Position numbers and translations under genes: made by a program. Shown one piece after another: positions 8,973 to 17,234 of a DNA stretch of 64,000 bases. The stretch's first letter is position 1. Each line of letters starts with the position of its first letter. Where the stretch lies: the NCBI GenBank assembly GCA_002730525.1, contig PCAK01000043.1:1-64000 (forward strand), in the 5' to 3' direction. This stretch comes from Acidobacteriota bacterium. Lineage in GTDB: Bacteria > Acidobacteriota > Vicinamibacteria > Vicinamibacterales > UBA823. The notes beneath the pieces are model-generated. The model was not told the DNA's origin. It was given only the letters and a program-made list of their open reading frames with translations, and did no database searches.

Positions 8973-9651
8973 CCGGAAAGGTCCTGGTGTCGTGGAGCTC
9001 CGGAAAGGACAGCGCATGGATGCTCCACGTACTGCGGCAGGAGCGCAAGTGGCTATCGGCGGGCTCCTGACGACGACGAACGAGGTGGCCGGCCGCGTGT
9101 CGATGCACGCGGTGCGTCGCGACCTACTGGCCGCTCAGGCACGGGCGGTCGGGCTGCCGCTCATCGACGTCCCGCTGCCGTTCCCCTGCTCCAACGACGA
9201 TTACGAGCAGCGGATGGCGCGCGCCGTCGCGCGCGCGACGGCCGAGGGCTTCACGCACGTCGCGTTCGGCGATCTCTTCCTCGAAGACGTCAGGCAGTGT
9301 CGGGAAACGCGCTTGGGCGGCTCCGGACTCGAGCCGCTCTTCCCGCTCTGGCATCAGCCCACAGATCGTCTCGCGCGCACCATGATCGCCGCCGGCCTGT
9401 GCGCCCGCCTAACCTGCGTCGATCCGACGCGGCTCGACCGCTCGTTCGCCGGCGCGCAGTACGACGGCGATCTGCTGACCAGGCTGCCCGAAGGCGTCGA
9501 CCCGTGCGGCGAGCGCGGAGAGTTCCACACGTTCGCGTACGCGGGACCGATGTTCCCCGCGGCGATCAATGTCGAGCTGGGTGAAGTGGTGGAGCGAGAC
9601 GGCTTCGTGTTCGCCGACCTGTCGCCGCGGCAGGCGGCGCCGACTAGCTGA
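8969..9651 (+). pseudogene. Frameshifted DUF71/COG2102 ATP-binding protein in the B12 operon
   Basis: The ATG at 8969 overlaps the btuF stop and encodes MTGKVLVSWSSGKDSAWMLH, a clear PP-loop (SSGKDS) N-terminus. That frame stops at TGA 9066. The rest of the family continues in another frame from about 9045 (IGGLLTTTNEVAGRVSMHAV, THVAFGDLFLEDVR, GVDPCGERGEFHTFAY). Adding one base near 9040-9048 restores a continuous protein of about 227 residues. Either the gene is inactivated or a base is missing from the assembly. Comparative genomics has linked one DUF71 subgroup to B12 salvage and another to diphthamide synthesis; the operon position favours the B12 group. A gene finder would call only the part starting at 8992, without its nucleotide-binding loop. 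Confidence 0.82.
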
Positions 9652-10471
9652 CGAACTCGATCGGGATCCGGTTCGGAATCAGCCCTTTCGCGAAGGCATC
9701 ATCGAACAGCCGCGCCACGGCCGCCCGCCCACGGTCACCGTAATCGAGCGTCAGCTCGTTCACGTACATACCGACGAACCGATCGGTCCGGGCGGTGTCC
9801 AATCCCCGGCCGAACTGCTCGGCGTAGGCGAGCGCCTCCGTCCGGTGCGATAGCGCATGCGCGATGCTGTCGTGCAGCAACTTCGAGACCCTCCGCATGT
9901 CGGTGTCGCCCAGGTCGCGCCGGATGACGTTGCAGCCCAGGGGCAGCGGCAGCCCCTCTGTCCGCTCGGCCCACCACTCCCCCAGGTCGACCAGCTTGCG
10001 CAGACCGTCGTCGGCATAGGTCAACTGGCCCTCGTGGATGAGCAGGCCAGTCTCAACGTCACCGGCCAGGACCGCTGGCTGAATCTCGTCGAACGGCATT
10101 TCGACCGGCTCGAAATCAGGCTCGAAGAGCTGCAGCGCGAGATACGCGGTCGTCAACGTCCCGGGGATCGCCACCTGGGCGCCCTTGACCGCTTTGGGCC
10201 CTTCGGCGCGCGTGACGACGATGGGCCCGTAGCGATCCCCCATGCTCGCGCCGTGCGGTAGGATCGCATAGCGATCGACCAGCTGCGCGTAGGCGTGAAA
10301 CGACACAGCGGTGACCTCGTACCGGCCCTCGAATGCGGCGCGGTTCAGCGTCTCGATGTCGGCCAGCACCTGGTCGACCTCGAGCCCGTCGGTGGCCACG
10401 GCGCCGGAGGCGAGGCCGTAGAACATGAAGGCGTCGTCCGAGTCTGGACTATGGGCTACGGTAATTTTCAT
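9644..10471 (-). CDS. mqnD: 1,4-dihydroxy-6-naphthoate synthase MqnD
   Basis: A 275-residue enzyme with a periplasmic-binding-protein-like fold. It converts cyclic dehypoxanthinyl futalosine to 1,4-dihydroxy-6-naphthoate in menaquinone synthesis. The N-terminal AHSPDSDDAFMFYGLASG, the central IPGTLTTAYLALQLF and LLIHEGQLTY are characteristic. The 3' end overlaps the convergent DUF71 gene by 8 bases. The upstream membrane protein gene on the same strand ends 24 bases before this start, so the two may be cotranscribed. With mqnE it shows that the organism uses the futalosine route. Confidence 0.93.
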   Translation of the reverse strand: MKITVAHSPDSDDAFMFYGLASGAVATDGLEVDQVLADIETLNRAAFEGRYEVTAVSFHAYAQLVDRYAILPHGASMGDRYGPIVVTRAEGPKAVKGAQVAIPGTLTTAYLALQLFEPDFEPVEMPFDEIQPAVLAGDVETGLLIHEGQLTYADDGLRKLVDLGEWWAERTEGLPLPLGCNVIRRDLGDTDMRRVSKLLHDSIAHALSHRTEALAYAEQFGRGLDTARTDRFVGMYVNELTLDYGDRGRAAVARLFDDAFAKGLIPNRIPIEFVS

Positions 10472-10495
10472 CTGGCTCGCGTTGAACCCGACGAA

Positions 10496-10999
10496 CTAGA
10501 CGTCATCGTCCTCGGGCTCGGGATAGGGATTGGCAGCGCGCTTGAACACGATCGTCAGACCGAACAACACGAGTACCGCGGATGCCACGAGGCCCACGTA
10601 CGCGCCGACACCGATCAAGGCGACCTGCGGCTCGGCGAGTGAGCGGCCAGCGACGATCTCGGTGGCCTGCGCGACGGCCCACGCCTGCTCGGTCGCCGCC
10701 CGCTCGAGAAAGCGGTACCCGACGAACATGATGCCAAACGCGGCAAGTCCGATGATCAGCAATGGATGGCGAGAGTTCTTTCGCGTGATCAGACTCAACG
10801 TGGCCAAGAGCATCGCCAAGACGCCGAGGGCGAGAATCCAGAAGCCCGCGATCCCCGGCACGCCGCCCAACGTGCGCTCTCCAATGAGCACCCACGGAAA
10901 GAACGCGCTCACCACCAATCCGATGCCGGCGACAATCGCGAGGTAGTAGCCACGCATGCCGTCGTTCCACGCGGCACGGACCGCGTCACCCAGACGCAT
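10496..10999 (-). CDS. Small membrane protein of unknown function
   Basis: A 167-residue protein with four predicted transmembrane segments (around YYLAIVAGIGLVVSAFFPWV, FWILALGVLAMLLATLSL, PLLIIGLAAFGIMFVGYRF and VALIGVGAYVGLVASAVLVL) and an acidic tail ending EPEDDDV. I do not recognise the family. The ATG at 10999 is chosen because a TATACT element lies only 7 bases upstream (11007-11012), which fits a leaderless transcript. Longer in-frame starts lack support. It may be cotranscribed with mqnD, but nothing in its sequence ties it to menaquinone synthesis. Confidence 0.7.
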   Translation of the reverse strand: MRLGDAVRAAWNDGMRGYYLAIVAGIGLVVSAFFPWVLIGERTLGGVPGIAGFWILALGVLAMLLATLSLITRKNSRHPLLIIGLAAFGIMFVGYRFLERAATEQAWAVAQATEIVAGRSLAEPQVALIGVGAYVGLVASAVLVLFGLTIVFKRAANPYPEPEDDDV

Positions 11000-11006
11000 C
11001 GGCGTG

Positions 11007-11012
11007 AGTATA
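11007..11012 (-). promoter_or_regulatory. Candidate -10 element giving a leaderless transcript
   Basis: On the minus strand TATACT is followed by seven bases and then the ATG at 10999. Transcription would therefore start at or next to the start codon. No -35 consensus is visible. Confidence 0.35.
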
Positions 11013-11063
11013 TAACAGCGGTTTGCAGCGGCGGACGTGGAGACATGCAGCGGACGCCTGCCA

Positions 11064-12671
11064 TCACCGACGTTTGATCGCCGAGACGCGCGCGCGTCGT
11101 CGCGGATGACCCGAATGTGGTGTGTCGGGGTCGACTTCGGCAGCGCGGACGTCGCCACGACTCTTCGTACGCGGTCCGATGTTGCCAGGCGGCGTGAGCG
11201 GCGTCCCGGGCCGCAGCCCTTCGAGGCCTTCGAGGATATCCGACGCCCAGCTGAACACGTTCCGGCCGGCCACGACACGGCGCAGCGCGCGCATTCGCCG
11301 GTATCGCTCGTGCTGTGGCATCTCGAGTGCCCAATCGAGCGCGCTGGTGAAGCCGTCCACGTCGTAGGGATTGATGATGACGGCGTCGGTCAGTTCCTGC
11401 GACGCACCGGCCAACTCGCTCAGCACGAGGACCCCGTCGAGGTCCCCGCGTGCCGCCACAAACTCCTTGGCCACCAGATTCATTCCATCGTGCAGCGAGC
11501 TGACGATGCAGAAGGTCGCCATGCGGTAGAGCGCCACCAATCGGCGGATCTTGAGCGCCGACTTGCGATACCGGATCGGCCCGAGCCCGCCTCTCGGAAA
11601 CTTGGCGTTGATCTCGACGATCTTCTCGTCGATCTCCGCCTCGACTGCGGCGTAACTGTCGAGCTTCGATCGCGAGGGCACGCCAATCTGGACGAAGGTC
11701 AGCTTCTCCTGCAGGTCGGGCCGACGGCTCAACAACAGGCTCAACGCCTCCAGCCGCTCCGGAATGCCCTTGGTGTAGTCGAGGCGGTCGACGCCGATGC
11801 CCACGAGGGGTGTGTCGATCTGCAACTCGCGGCGCAGCCGGGAGATCTCGCGGTCGAGGGTGGGCCCCGTCGTGATGTCCTGAATCCGATCGTAGTCGAC
11901 GCCGATCGGCACCGACAGAACATTGATCGTACGATCCCGATAGCGGAGCGCCGATCGACTGAGCTTGGTCGCACCCAATTCGTCGCGGGCCGCCGCCATG
12001 AAGTTACGCCGGTCACGCTCCAGTTGGAACGCCAGCAGGTCGTTCGAGAGCAGGCCAGCCATCAGCTCACGTCGCCACGGGCAGATCCGCAGCCGGTCGG
12101 GATGGGGCCAGGGAATGTGCCAGAAAATCGCCGAGTGCGCACCCGGGCGCCGCTCGCGCAGCGCGGAGCCGACCAGCGCCAGGTGATAGTCCTGAATGAA
12201 GACCGGCGCCGCACCGTCCGGCAACTCGGCGTCAATGACTTCCGCGAACCGATTGTTCACCGCCTGGTACGACGCCCAGTCGACTGCGCGAAACACGGGC
12301 CGCACATGCGCCTCGTGACACAGCGGCCAGAGCCCTTCGTTGGCGAAGCCAGCGTAGTACTGCGCCTCCTCTTCCGGCGACAACCAGATCCGGCGCAACA
12401 GGTAGGTCGGGTTGTCGGGCGGCACCATGACGCGATCGCCCGCGTCGACGACGGCGCGATCGGCACTGCCCGCGCCGTGCGCAATCCACACACCGCCCCG
12501 CTCACGCATCAGTGCGTCGAGCGCCACCGCCACCCCGCCCGTCGTCGGAGTCCACGAAATGGACCCGTCATCCGCGTACGCGTGGATGTACGGCTCGCGA
12601 TTGGAGACAACCGTAATCGGACGTCGCGACCGATTGGGAACTAGGCCGTCGACTTTGGACAGTGTGGGCAT
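11064..12671 (-). CDS. otsA: Trehalose-6-phosphate synthase-like GT20 glycosyltransferase
   Basis: A 535-residue soluble GT20 enzyme that transfers glucose from a nucleotide sugar to a sugar phosphate, most likely forming trehalose-6-phosphate. Conserved blocks are [10 protein letters not shown] near the N-terminus, [55 protein letters not shown] and [13 protein letters not shown]. The chosen ATG (12671) precedes the conserved domain by about 18 residues. The C-terminal 50 residues are basic, Pro/Arg-rich and probably disordered. The [12 protein letters not shown] segment differs from the E. coli form and is also seen in GT20 members acting on other acceptors, so acceptor specificity is not certain. 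No phosphatase partner (otsB) is adjacent. Confidence 0.85.
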   Translation of the reverse strand: MPTLSKVDGLVPNRSRRPITVVSNREPYIHAYADDGSISWTPTTGGVAVALDALMRERGGVWIAHGAGSADRAVVDAGDRVMVPPDNPTYLLRRIWLSPEEEAQYYAGFANEGLWPLCHEAHVRPVFRAVDWASYQAVNNRFAEVIDAELPDGAAPVFIQDYHLALVGSALRERRPGAHSAIFWHIPWPHPDRLRICPWRRELMAGLLSNDLLAFQLERDRRNFMAAARDELGATKLSRSALRYRDRTINVLSVPIGVDYDRIQDITTGPTLDREISRLRRELQIDTPLVGIGVDRLDYTKGIPERLEALSLLLSRRPDLQEKLTFVQIGVPSRSKLDSYAAVEAEIDEKIVEINAKFPRGGLGPIRYRKSALKIRRLVALYRMATFCIVSSLHDGMNLVAKEFVAARGDLDGVLVLSELAGASQELTDAVIINPYDVDGFTSALDWALEMPQHERYRRMRALRRVVAGRNVFSWASDILEGLEGLRPGTPLTPPGNIGPRTKSRGDVRAAEVDPDTPHSGHPRRRARVSAIKRR

Positions 12672-12843
12672 CACTCGCTCGTAGCTGATCTTGTCACATG
12701 CACGCGCGGCGCACACGTAATTCGTCGTCTCACGACTCGAAAGTCGCGATAATCGGCCACGAATGTGTTGTCGCGAGCGATCGGCGGCGGGTTCGTCGCC
12801 GACAACTTCGTGGGAGTGAATCGCGATCCGCGGGAGACGCCGT

Positions 12844-13170
12844 CTACACGCCGAACGACGACCCGCACCCGCACGAGATCGACGCGTTCGGGTTCTTGAA
12901 CACCAGTGACTGCCCCAACATGTTCTCGTCACAGTCGAGCACGGTGCCCTTCAAGAACGGATAGCTCTTCGGATCAACGAAGATCTTGATGCCGCCACCA
13001 CCCTCGAAGACCTGGTCATCATCGCGCGGCTCGGCCGCCCAGTCATAGACGTAGCTCAGCCCGGAACAGCCGCCGGCCTTGACACCCACCCGCAAGCCGC
13101 CCTCCACGACACCCTGCTTGGCCATCAGGGTCCGGATGCGTCTCGCCGCCGCGTCGGTCACTTGAATCAT
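12844..13170 (-). CDS. iscA: A-type Fe-S carrier (IscA/ErpA family)
   Basis: A 108-residue A-type carrier that moves Fe-S clusters to target proteins. The three cluster cysteines are present: one in AGGCSGLSY near residue 35 and two in the C-terminal CGCGSSF. Length and fold are normal. It is the last gene of the iscR-iscS-iscU-iscA run on the minus strand, 16 bases after iscU. It looks intact, unlike its two upstream partners. Confidence 0.93.
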   Translation of the reverse strand: MIQVTDAAARRIRTLMAKQGVVEGGLRVGVKAGGCSGLSYVYDWAAEPRDDDQVFEGGGGIKIFVDPKSYPFLKGTVLDCDENMLGQSLVFKNPNASISCGCGSSFGV

Positions 13171-13186
13171 CGCTGGTTCTCCGTCG

Positions 13187-13597
13187 TCATTTCGTGATCT
13201 GCGCGCTGTGCTTGGTCTCGTAGTCCGCCACCGCGGCGCGCAGAGCGTCGTGCGCCAACTCGGCGCAGTACTGCTTCGCGGCGGGCAAGTCCAGAGCGGC
13301 TGCGACCTCGTCAGCGGTGACGTCCAACGCCGACGCCAGCGTCCGACCCGTCACTCGGTCGGCCGTCAGGTCGGCGCTCGCGATCGCGAAGCTGCACCCG
13401 AACGCCTTGAAGCGCGCTTCGCGAATGATCCCGGTCGCGGCGTCGATCCGCAGCTGCAGCCGGGTCACGTCGCCGTGCCGGGGCGCCTCGGCACGGCCGG
13501 TGCCCACATCCGTGGCGCCGGCCGGCAGCGACCCGGCGTGCTGGGTCTCGCGAAAACGCTCCGCGACCGCGCTCGCACCGGTCGCGCGCTCACCCAC
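13187..13597 (-). CDS. iscU: IscU-like Fe-S scaffold with the first cluster cysteine replaced
   Basis: A 136-residue NifU-N/IscU family scaffold on which clusters are assembled with sulfur from the cysteine desulfurase. The GTG at 13597 overlaps the end of iscS, placing the conserved helix (VAERFRETQHAGSL) 10 residues in. Of the three cluster cysteines, C68 (FGCSFAIAS) and C111 (KQYCAELAHDAL) are present. The first, expected in a PxCGD motif, is His41 (EAPRHGD). The adjacent Asp43 is kept. This Cys-to-His change may alter cluster type or stability. The gene is otherwise full length. Confidence 0.85.
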   Translation of the reverse strand: MGERATGASAVAERFRETQHAGSLPAGATDVGTGRAEAPRHGDVTRLQLRIDAATGIIREARFKAFGCSFAIASADLTADRVTGRTLASALDVTADEVAAALDLPAAKQYCAELAHDALRAAVADYETKHSAQITK

Positions 13598-14636
13598 CGG
13601 GCAGCCACCCCTCGACCGCGGGATCGCGGCCGGCATCAGTCGATTCGTCGGCGAGGGGCGACAGGTCGCGCAGCCGGGTGACCACCCGTGCCACCTTGTC
13701 CACCACATAATCCACTTCGGCCTCCGTGGTCTCGCGGCTCAACCCAAACCGCACCGACGCTCGCGCCCGTTCGAGCGTGGCGCCGAGGGCCTGCACGACG
13801 TACGACGGCTCGTCCGTCGCCGAGGCACACGCGGACCCGGACGAGACCGCCACGTCGTCGAGCGCGGTGAGCAGCGCCTGCCCATCGACATGAGCGAAGC
13901 TCACATTCAGATTATCTGGCAGGCGATGCTCCCGGCTGCCGTTGAGCTGCACCCCGCTCAGGCGCCTCTGCAACTGCTCCCAGAGCCTGTCACGTAGGCG
14001 AGCGATCTGCCGGATCGTCGCTTCCATCTCGACCGACGCCAGGTCGACGCCGAGCCGGCTGACGTCGATGGGCACGCGGCCGACCGCCTGCGCCGCGTCC
14101 GTGTGCACCGGCACGCCGCGTGCTGTCGCCGCCTCGGCAATCGCGGCGATCGGTTGGCACACGCCGATCTCGTTGTTCGCCGCCATGACGCTGACCAACG
14201 CCGTGTGCGGCGTGATCGCCGCCGTCAGTTCGTCGAGGTCGATCAATCCGTCCGCGTCGGTGTCCAGTCGCGTTACCTCGCAGCCCTGTTCGGCCTCGAC
14301 TCGCTGACAGGGATCGAGCACCGCGTGATGCTCGGTGACGACCGTCACGAGGTGGCAGGGGCGAGCGTCGTGCGCGGCGACGACGCCCTTGATCGCTAAG
14401 TTCTTCGACTCGGTCGCGCCGCTGGTGAACACGACCTCGCTCGACCTCGCGCCGATCAACTCCGCGACCTCATGACGCGCGGCATCGATCGCCTCGGCCG
14501 CCTTCCAGCCGAACGGGTGCGTCCGGCTCGAGGCGTTGCCGAAGTGTTCACCGAAGTACGGCAGCATGGCGTCGAGCACGCGCGGATCGAGCCGCGTCGT
14601 CGCATGACTGTCCATGTAGATCGGCAAGGTCACCAT
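13590..14636 (-). CDS. iscS: Cysteine desulfurase-like protein lacking the PLP-lysine segment
   Basis: This 348-residue protein is clearly an IscS/NifS homologue: YMDSHATTRLDPRV, FTSGATESKNLAIKG, TEHHAV, VHTDAAQAVG, and the mobile-loop catalytic cysteine C270 in SSGSACASA. Between VDLAS (ending at residue 201, base about 14034) and VEMEATIRQIARLRD, about 55-60 residues that all active homologues contain are absent, without loss of frame. The missing part includes the SxHK lysine that binds PLP and the HGGGHERGxRSGT region. As read, the protein cannot form the internal aldimine. It may be inactive, a sulfur-accepting relic, or an assembly error. ATG 14636 fits homologues; 14651 is an alternative start. 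Confidence 0.85.
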   Translation of the reverse strand: MVTLPIYMDSHATTRLDPRVLDAMLPYFGEHFGNASSRTHPFGWKAAEAIDAARHEVAELIGARSSEVVFTSGATESKNLAIKGVVAAHDARPCHLVTVVTEHHAVLDPCQRVEAEQGCEVTRLDTDADGLIDLDELTAAITPHTALVSVMAANNEIGVCQPIAAIAEAATARGVPVHTDAAQAVGRVPIDVSRLGVDLASVEMEATIRQIARLRDRLWEQLQRRLSGVQLNGSREHRLPDNLNVSFAHVDGQALLTALDDVAVSSGSACASATDEPSYVVQALGATLERARASVRFGLSRETTEAEVDYVVDKVARVVTRLRDLSPLADESTDAGRDPAVEGWLPGG

Positions 14637-14665
14637 GGCATCGGCACACATTGCTGGCGGTCGGT

Positions 14666-14689
14666 GGAGCGAACCCCGTGGTTCGCTCC
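14666..14689 (-). other. Hairpin between iscR and iscS
   Basis: A perfect 10-bp inverted repeat, GGAGCGAACC / GGTTCGCTCC with a 4-base loop, fills the short gap between the iscR stop and the iscS start. It lacks a U-tract. It could be a processing site, an attenuator, or a barrier that separates regulator from structural gene expression. Confidence 0.5.
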
Positions 14690-14698
14690 GCGCCGGCG

Positions 14699-15187
14699 CT
14701 AGCGGTCAACCGTGGGTGTGAGCGGAATCGCGGCCTCCAGGGGCCGCCGCTCGACGGTCAGCGGAAAGACGGCATCGGGGATCGTGTCGGTCGCCATCTC
14801 GTAGATCGTGCAAGCCGAGAGAGCCGAGACGATGCGATCCTTGATCTGCCACAGCGGGTCGCGAACGCTGCACTTCGAGTACTGGTCGCAGTCGGCCACG
14901 TCATCGGAGCAGGCGGTCACCATCACCGGCCCATCGATCGCCTGAATGACGTCGGCCACCGAGATCTGCGTCGCCAGCCTCGCGAGGTGATAGCCCCCAC
15001 GCGTCCCTTGGTGCGAGGCGAGCAACCCCTGGCGCGCCAAGCGCTGGAGCACCTTGGCGAGCAACTCGACGGGGATGTCGTACTGCTCGGCGATCTCGCG
15101 CGCGCTGGACGACGACGTCTCCGGCTGCAGCGCCAAGTGCCTCATCGCGATCAGCCCGTAGTCGGCCTTCTTGGACAGTCTCAGCAT
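14699..15187 (-). CDS. iscR: Rrf2-family Fe-S regulator IscR
   Basis: A 162-residue DNA-binding regulator. An N-terminal winged helix (LSKKADYGLIAMRHLAL, VLQRLARQGLLASHQGTRGG) is followed by the three-cysteine [2Fe-2S] loop C93, C100 and C106 (ACSDDVADCDQYSKCSV), as in IscR. It should sense Fe-S status and regulate the isc genes. An inverted repeat immediately after its own -10 element, and a matching one at the cysteine synthase promoter, indicate autoregulation and control of the upstream sulfur operon. The GGAGG ribosome binding site supports the start. Confidence 0.92.
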   Translation of the reverse strand: MLRLSKKADYGLIAMRHLALQPETSSSSAREIAEQYDIPVELLAKVLQRLARQGLLASHQGTRGGYHLARLATQISVADVIQAIDGPVMVTACSDDVADCDQYSKCSVRDPLWQIKDRIVSALSACTIYEMATDTIPDAVFPLTVERRPLEAAIPLTPTVDR

Positions 15188-15216
15188 CGAGAGAACGCCT
15201 CCGTTTTCCTGAAATC

Positions 15217-15231
15217 GGACCGGATCGGTCC
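15217..15231 (-). promoter_or_regulatory. Rrf2/IscR-type operator at the iscR promoter
   Basis: The inverted repeat GGACC-N5-GGTCC lies one base downstream of the -10 element, covering the expected transcription start. The core GACC-N5-GGTC resembles the GACT-N5-AGTC core of known IscR type 1 sites. The same pattern recurs at 18636-18650. Confidence 0.65.
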
Positions 15232-15232
15232 T

Positions 15233-15261
15233 ATTTTAACCCCCGGCCTGAGCCTGAACAA
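15233..15261 (-). promoter_or_regulatory. Promoter of iscR
   Basis: Read on the minus strand: TTGTTC (15256-15261), a 17-base spacer, then TAAAAT (15233-15238). The -10 matches consensus at 5 of 6 positions. The -35 is weak, as expected for a regulated promoter. Confidence 0.5.
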
Positions 15262-15286
15262 CCGCGCGTCCTCCTTATAGAGGTGG

Positions 15287-16732
15287 TCAGTATCTGGCCA
15301 GCGACGGGTCGACCCGATCGATCCAGGCCAGAATTCCGCCCTGCAGGTTCACCGCATCTCCGAAGCCGGCCTCGCGGAGCAGCTTGACCGCCTTGGCGCT
15401 GCGCACGCCCGACTTGCAGTGCACGACGATGTTCCGCCGCCCCTCGAGTTCGGCTAGCCGTGCAGGCAAGTCGCCGAGCGGGATGAGCGTCGAGCGGGGC
15501 ATGGCACAGATCTGATACTCCTGCGGTTCCCGCACGTCCAGCAGGAAGAGATCGGCGTCGGCGTCGAGGCGCCGCTTCAGGTCCTCGACCGACGTCTCCT
15601 CGACTTCGCTCGACGAAGACGGCGCGGCCTCCACGCCACAGAACTGTTCATAGTCGATCAACTCGCGCACGGTCGGGTGATCGCCGCACACGGGACACTC
15701 GGGATCGCGGCGCAGCTTCAGTTCGCGGAACCGCATCCGCAACGCATCGAAGATCAAGAACCGCCCCACGAGCGGCTCGCCTGCGCCGATCAGTAGCTTG
15801 ATCGCCTCGGTGGCCTGGATGGTCCCGATGATTCCAGGCAGAACGCCGAGCACGCCACCTTCGGCACAGCTCGGGACGAGACCGGGCGGCGGCGGTTCGG
15901 GGTAGAGACAGCGGTAGCACGGGCCGTCCTTCGTCGCGAACACTGACGCCTGCCCCTCGAACCGGAAGATGCTGCCGTAGGCATTCGGCTTGCCGAGCAA
16001 GACGCAGGCGTCGTTCACCAGGTAGCGCGTTGGAAAGTTGTCGGTGCCGTCCACGATGACGTCGTACGGCTCGAATAGCTCCAGCGCATTCTGCGACGAC
16101 AGCGCGGTCTCATACGTCTCGATCTGCACCTCGGGATTGATGGCGTGCAGGCGATCCTTTGCCGACGCGAGCTTCGACCGGCCGACGTCAGGCGTGCCGT
16201 GCACGATCTGCCGGTGAAGGTTGCTGTAGTCGACAACATCGAAATCGACGATCCCCAGCTTCCCGACGCCCGCCGCTGCCAGATACATGGTGGCAGGCGA
16301 GCCCAGCCCGCCGGCGCCTATACACAACACCCGGGAGGCCTTGAGCTTCAGCTGCCCGTCCATTCCGACTTCCGGCATGATCAGGTGGCGGCTGTAGCGC
16401 TGCACCTCCTCGTGGCTGAGCGCGGTCGCCGTTCGGGCCTCGGCAACGGCCGGACCGACGCCACCGGCGACCGACGGCACGATGCTGATCGTGTCGCCCG
16501 GCTTCAACGCGGTCTGCTCGCGGTCCAGGTACCTGATGTCATCGTCGTTGACGTAGACGTTCACGAAGCTGCGAAGACGTCCCTCATCGGTGTACAGATG
16601 CTTCCGCAGGTCTCCGTACTGGCCGGTCAAGTTCGTCAGCAGTTCGCCAACCGTCGTGCCATCGACCTCGACGACGTCGTGTTTGCCTGTGTACGGCCGC
16701 AGCGGCGTGGGAATGAGTACTTTGTTCGCCAT
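15287..16732 (-). CDS. Fusion of ThiS/MoaD-like sulfur carrier, E1-like (MoeB/MoeZ) and rhodanese
   Basis: This 481-residue protein joins three sulfur-transfer modules. Residues 1-92 form a ubiquitin-like carrier of the ThiS/CysO type, ending PSVAGG at 90-91. Residues about 108-370 are an E1-like adenylating domain (IGAGGLGSPATMYLAAAGVG, DGTDNFPTRYLVND, zinc CPVC). Residues about 385-481 are a rhodanese with active Cys439 (HCKSGVRS). Separate versions make a carrier thiocarboxylate that donates sulfur. Here the carrier's Gly-Gly is internal rather than C-terminal, so cleavage after GG, or a tethered mechanism, is required. The next gene upstream encodes a JAMM peptidase that could make the cut. 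It lies in one operon with cysteine synthase. Confidence 0.92.
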   Translation of the reverse strand: MANKVLIPTPLRPYTGKHDVVEVDGTTVGELLTNLTGQYGDLRKHLYTDEGRLRSFVNVYVNDDDIRYLDREQTALKPGDTISIVPSVAGGVGPAVAEARTATALSHEEVQRYSRHLIMPEVGMDGQLKLKASRVLCIGAGGLGSPATMYLAAAGVGKLGIVDFDVVDYSNLHRQIVHGTPDVGRSKLASAKDRLHAINPEVQIETYETALSSQNALELFEPYDVIVDGTDNFPTRYLVNDACVLLGKPNAYGSIFRFEGQASVFATKDGPCYRCLYPEPPPPGLVPSCAEGGVLGVLPGIIGTIQATEAIKLLIGAGEPLVGRFLIFDALRMRFRELKLRRDPECPVCGDHPTVRELIDYEQFCGVEAAPSSSSEVEETSVEDLKRRLDADADLFLLDVREPQEYQICAMPRSTLIPLGDLPARLAELEGRRNIVVHCKSGVRSAKAVKLLREAGFGDAVNLQGGILAWIDRVDPSLARY

Positions 16733-16754
16733 GTTGTTTCAGACTACTCCAGTT

Positions 16755-17204
16755 TCACGTATCGAGGCGACCTGACGGGGCGTCGACGACCGCCACGGCA
16801 TCGAACGCCGACCGATCGTCGAGCAGCCGCCAGGCGGTGAGGTCGGCGGGCTTGCCATCCCGCACCGACACGATCACGTACACGAAGGCCGGCCACGCGT
16901 GGTCGAGATCGTGCTGCGAGGGTCGCGCCGGGTGGTCGGGGTGCGAGTGGTAGAACCCAAGCAGTTCCGCCCGGGCCGCTTTCGCATGGGCTTCGGCGGC
17001 ACGGTAGTCATCCGGGCGCACGAGGAAGCGCCGCCGCGGACCCTCGTCGGTCGTGTTCGGCAGCGCCAGCGCCTCGGCGACAGCCTCGCCGCGCCCGATC
17101 AGCGCGCCGCAGCATTCGTGCGGATAGGCCTCCCGGCCGTGCCTGCGGATCCCGGCGCTGGCCTCGGCGCACAACACCAACGTGGCTCGCGTTTCCTTCA
17201 GCAC
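16755..17204 (-). CDS. JAMM/MPN metallopeptidase (Mec-like)
   Basis: A 149-residue single-domain JAMM protease. The catalytic set is complete: E30 (PHECCG), then H86-S-H88, seven residues, S96 and D99 (HSHPDHPARPSQHD), the zinc-binding E-HxH-x7-SxxD motif. In mycobacteria the homologue Mec+ releases cysteine from the CysO-cysteine adduct. The setting here, between cysteine synthase and a sulfur carrier fused to its activating enzyme, points to the same job, and possibly to carrier processing. It is 30 bases after the cysteine synthase gene and 22 before the fusion gene, so probably one transcript. Confidence 0.9.
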   Translation of the reverse strand: MLKETRATLVLCAEASAGIRRHGREAYPHECCGALIGRGEAVAEALALPNTTDEGPRRRFLVRPDDYRAAEAHAKAARAELLGFYHSHPDHPARPSQHDLDHAWPAFVYVIVSVRDGKPADLTAWRLLDDRSAFDAVAVVDAPSGRLDT

Positions 17205-17234
17205 TCGCTGGCCAGCCCCTCTTCCGCCTCGACC

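Noticed and set aside
9066-9068. TGA in the DUF71 gene as a selenocysteine codon
   Set aside because: The downstream sequence in that frame is unrelated to the family; the true continuation is in another frame, so this is a frameshift.
16733-16775. Possible third IscR-type site (AACT-GGAGT-AGTC) just before the ThiS-E1-rhodanese start
   Set aside because: It lies inside an operon between closely spaced genes, has no adjacent promoter, and the arms match the other two sites poorly.
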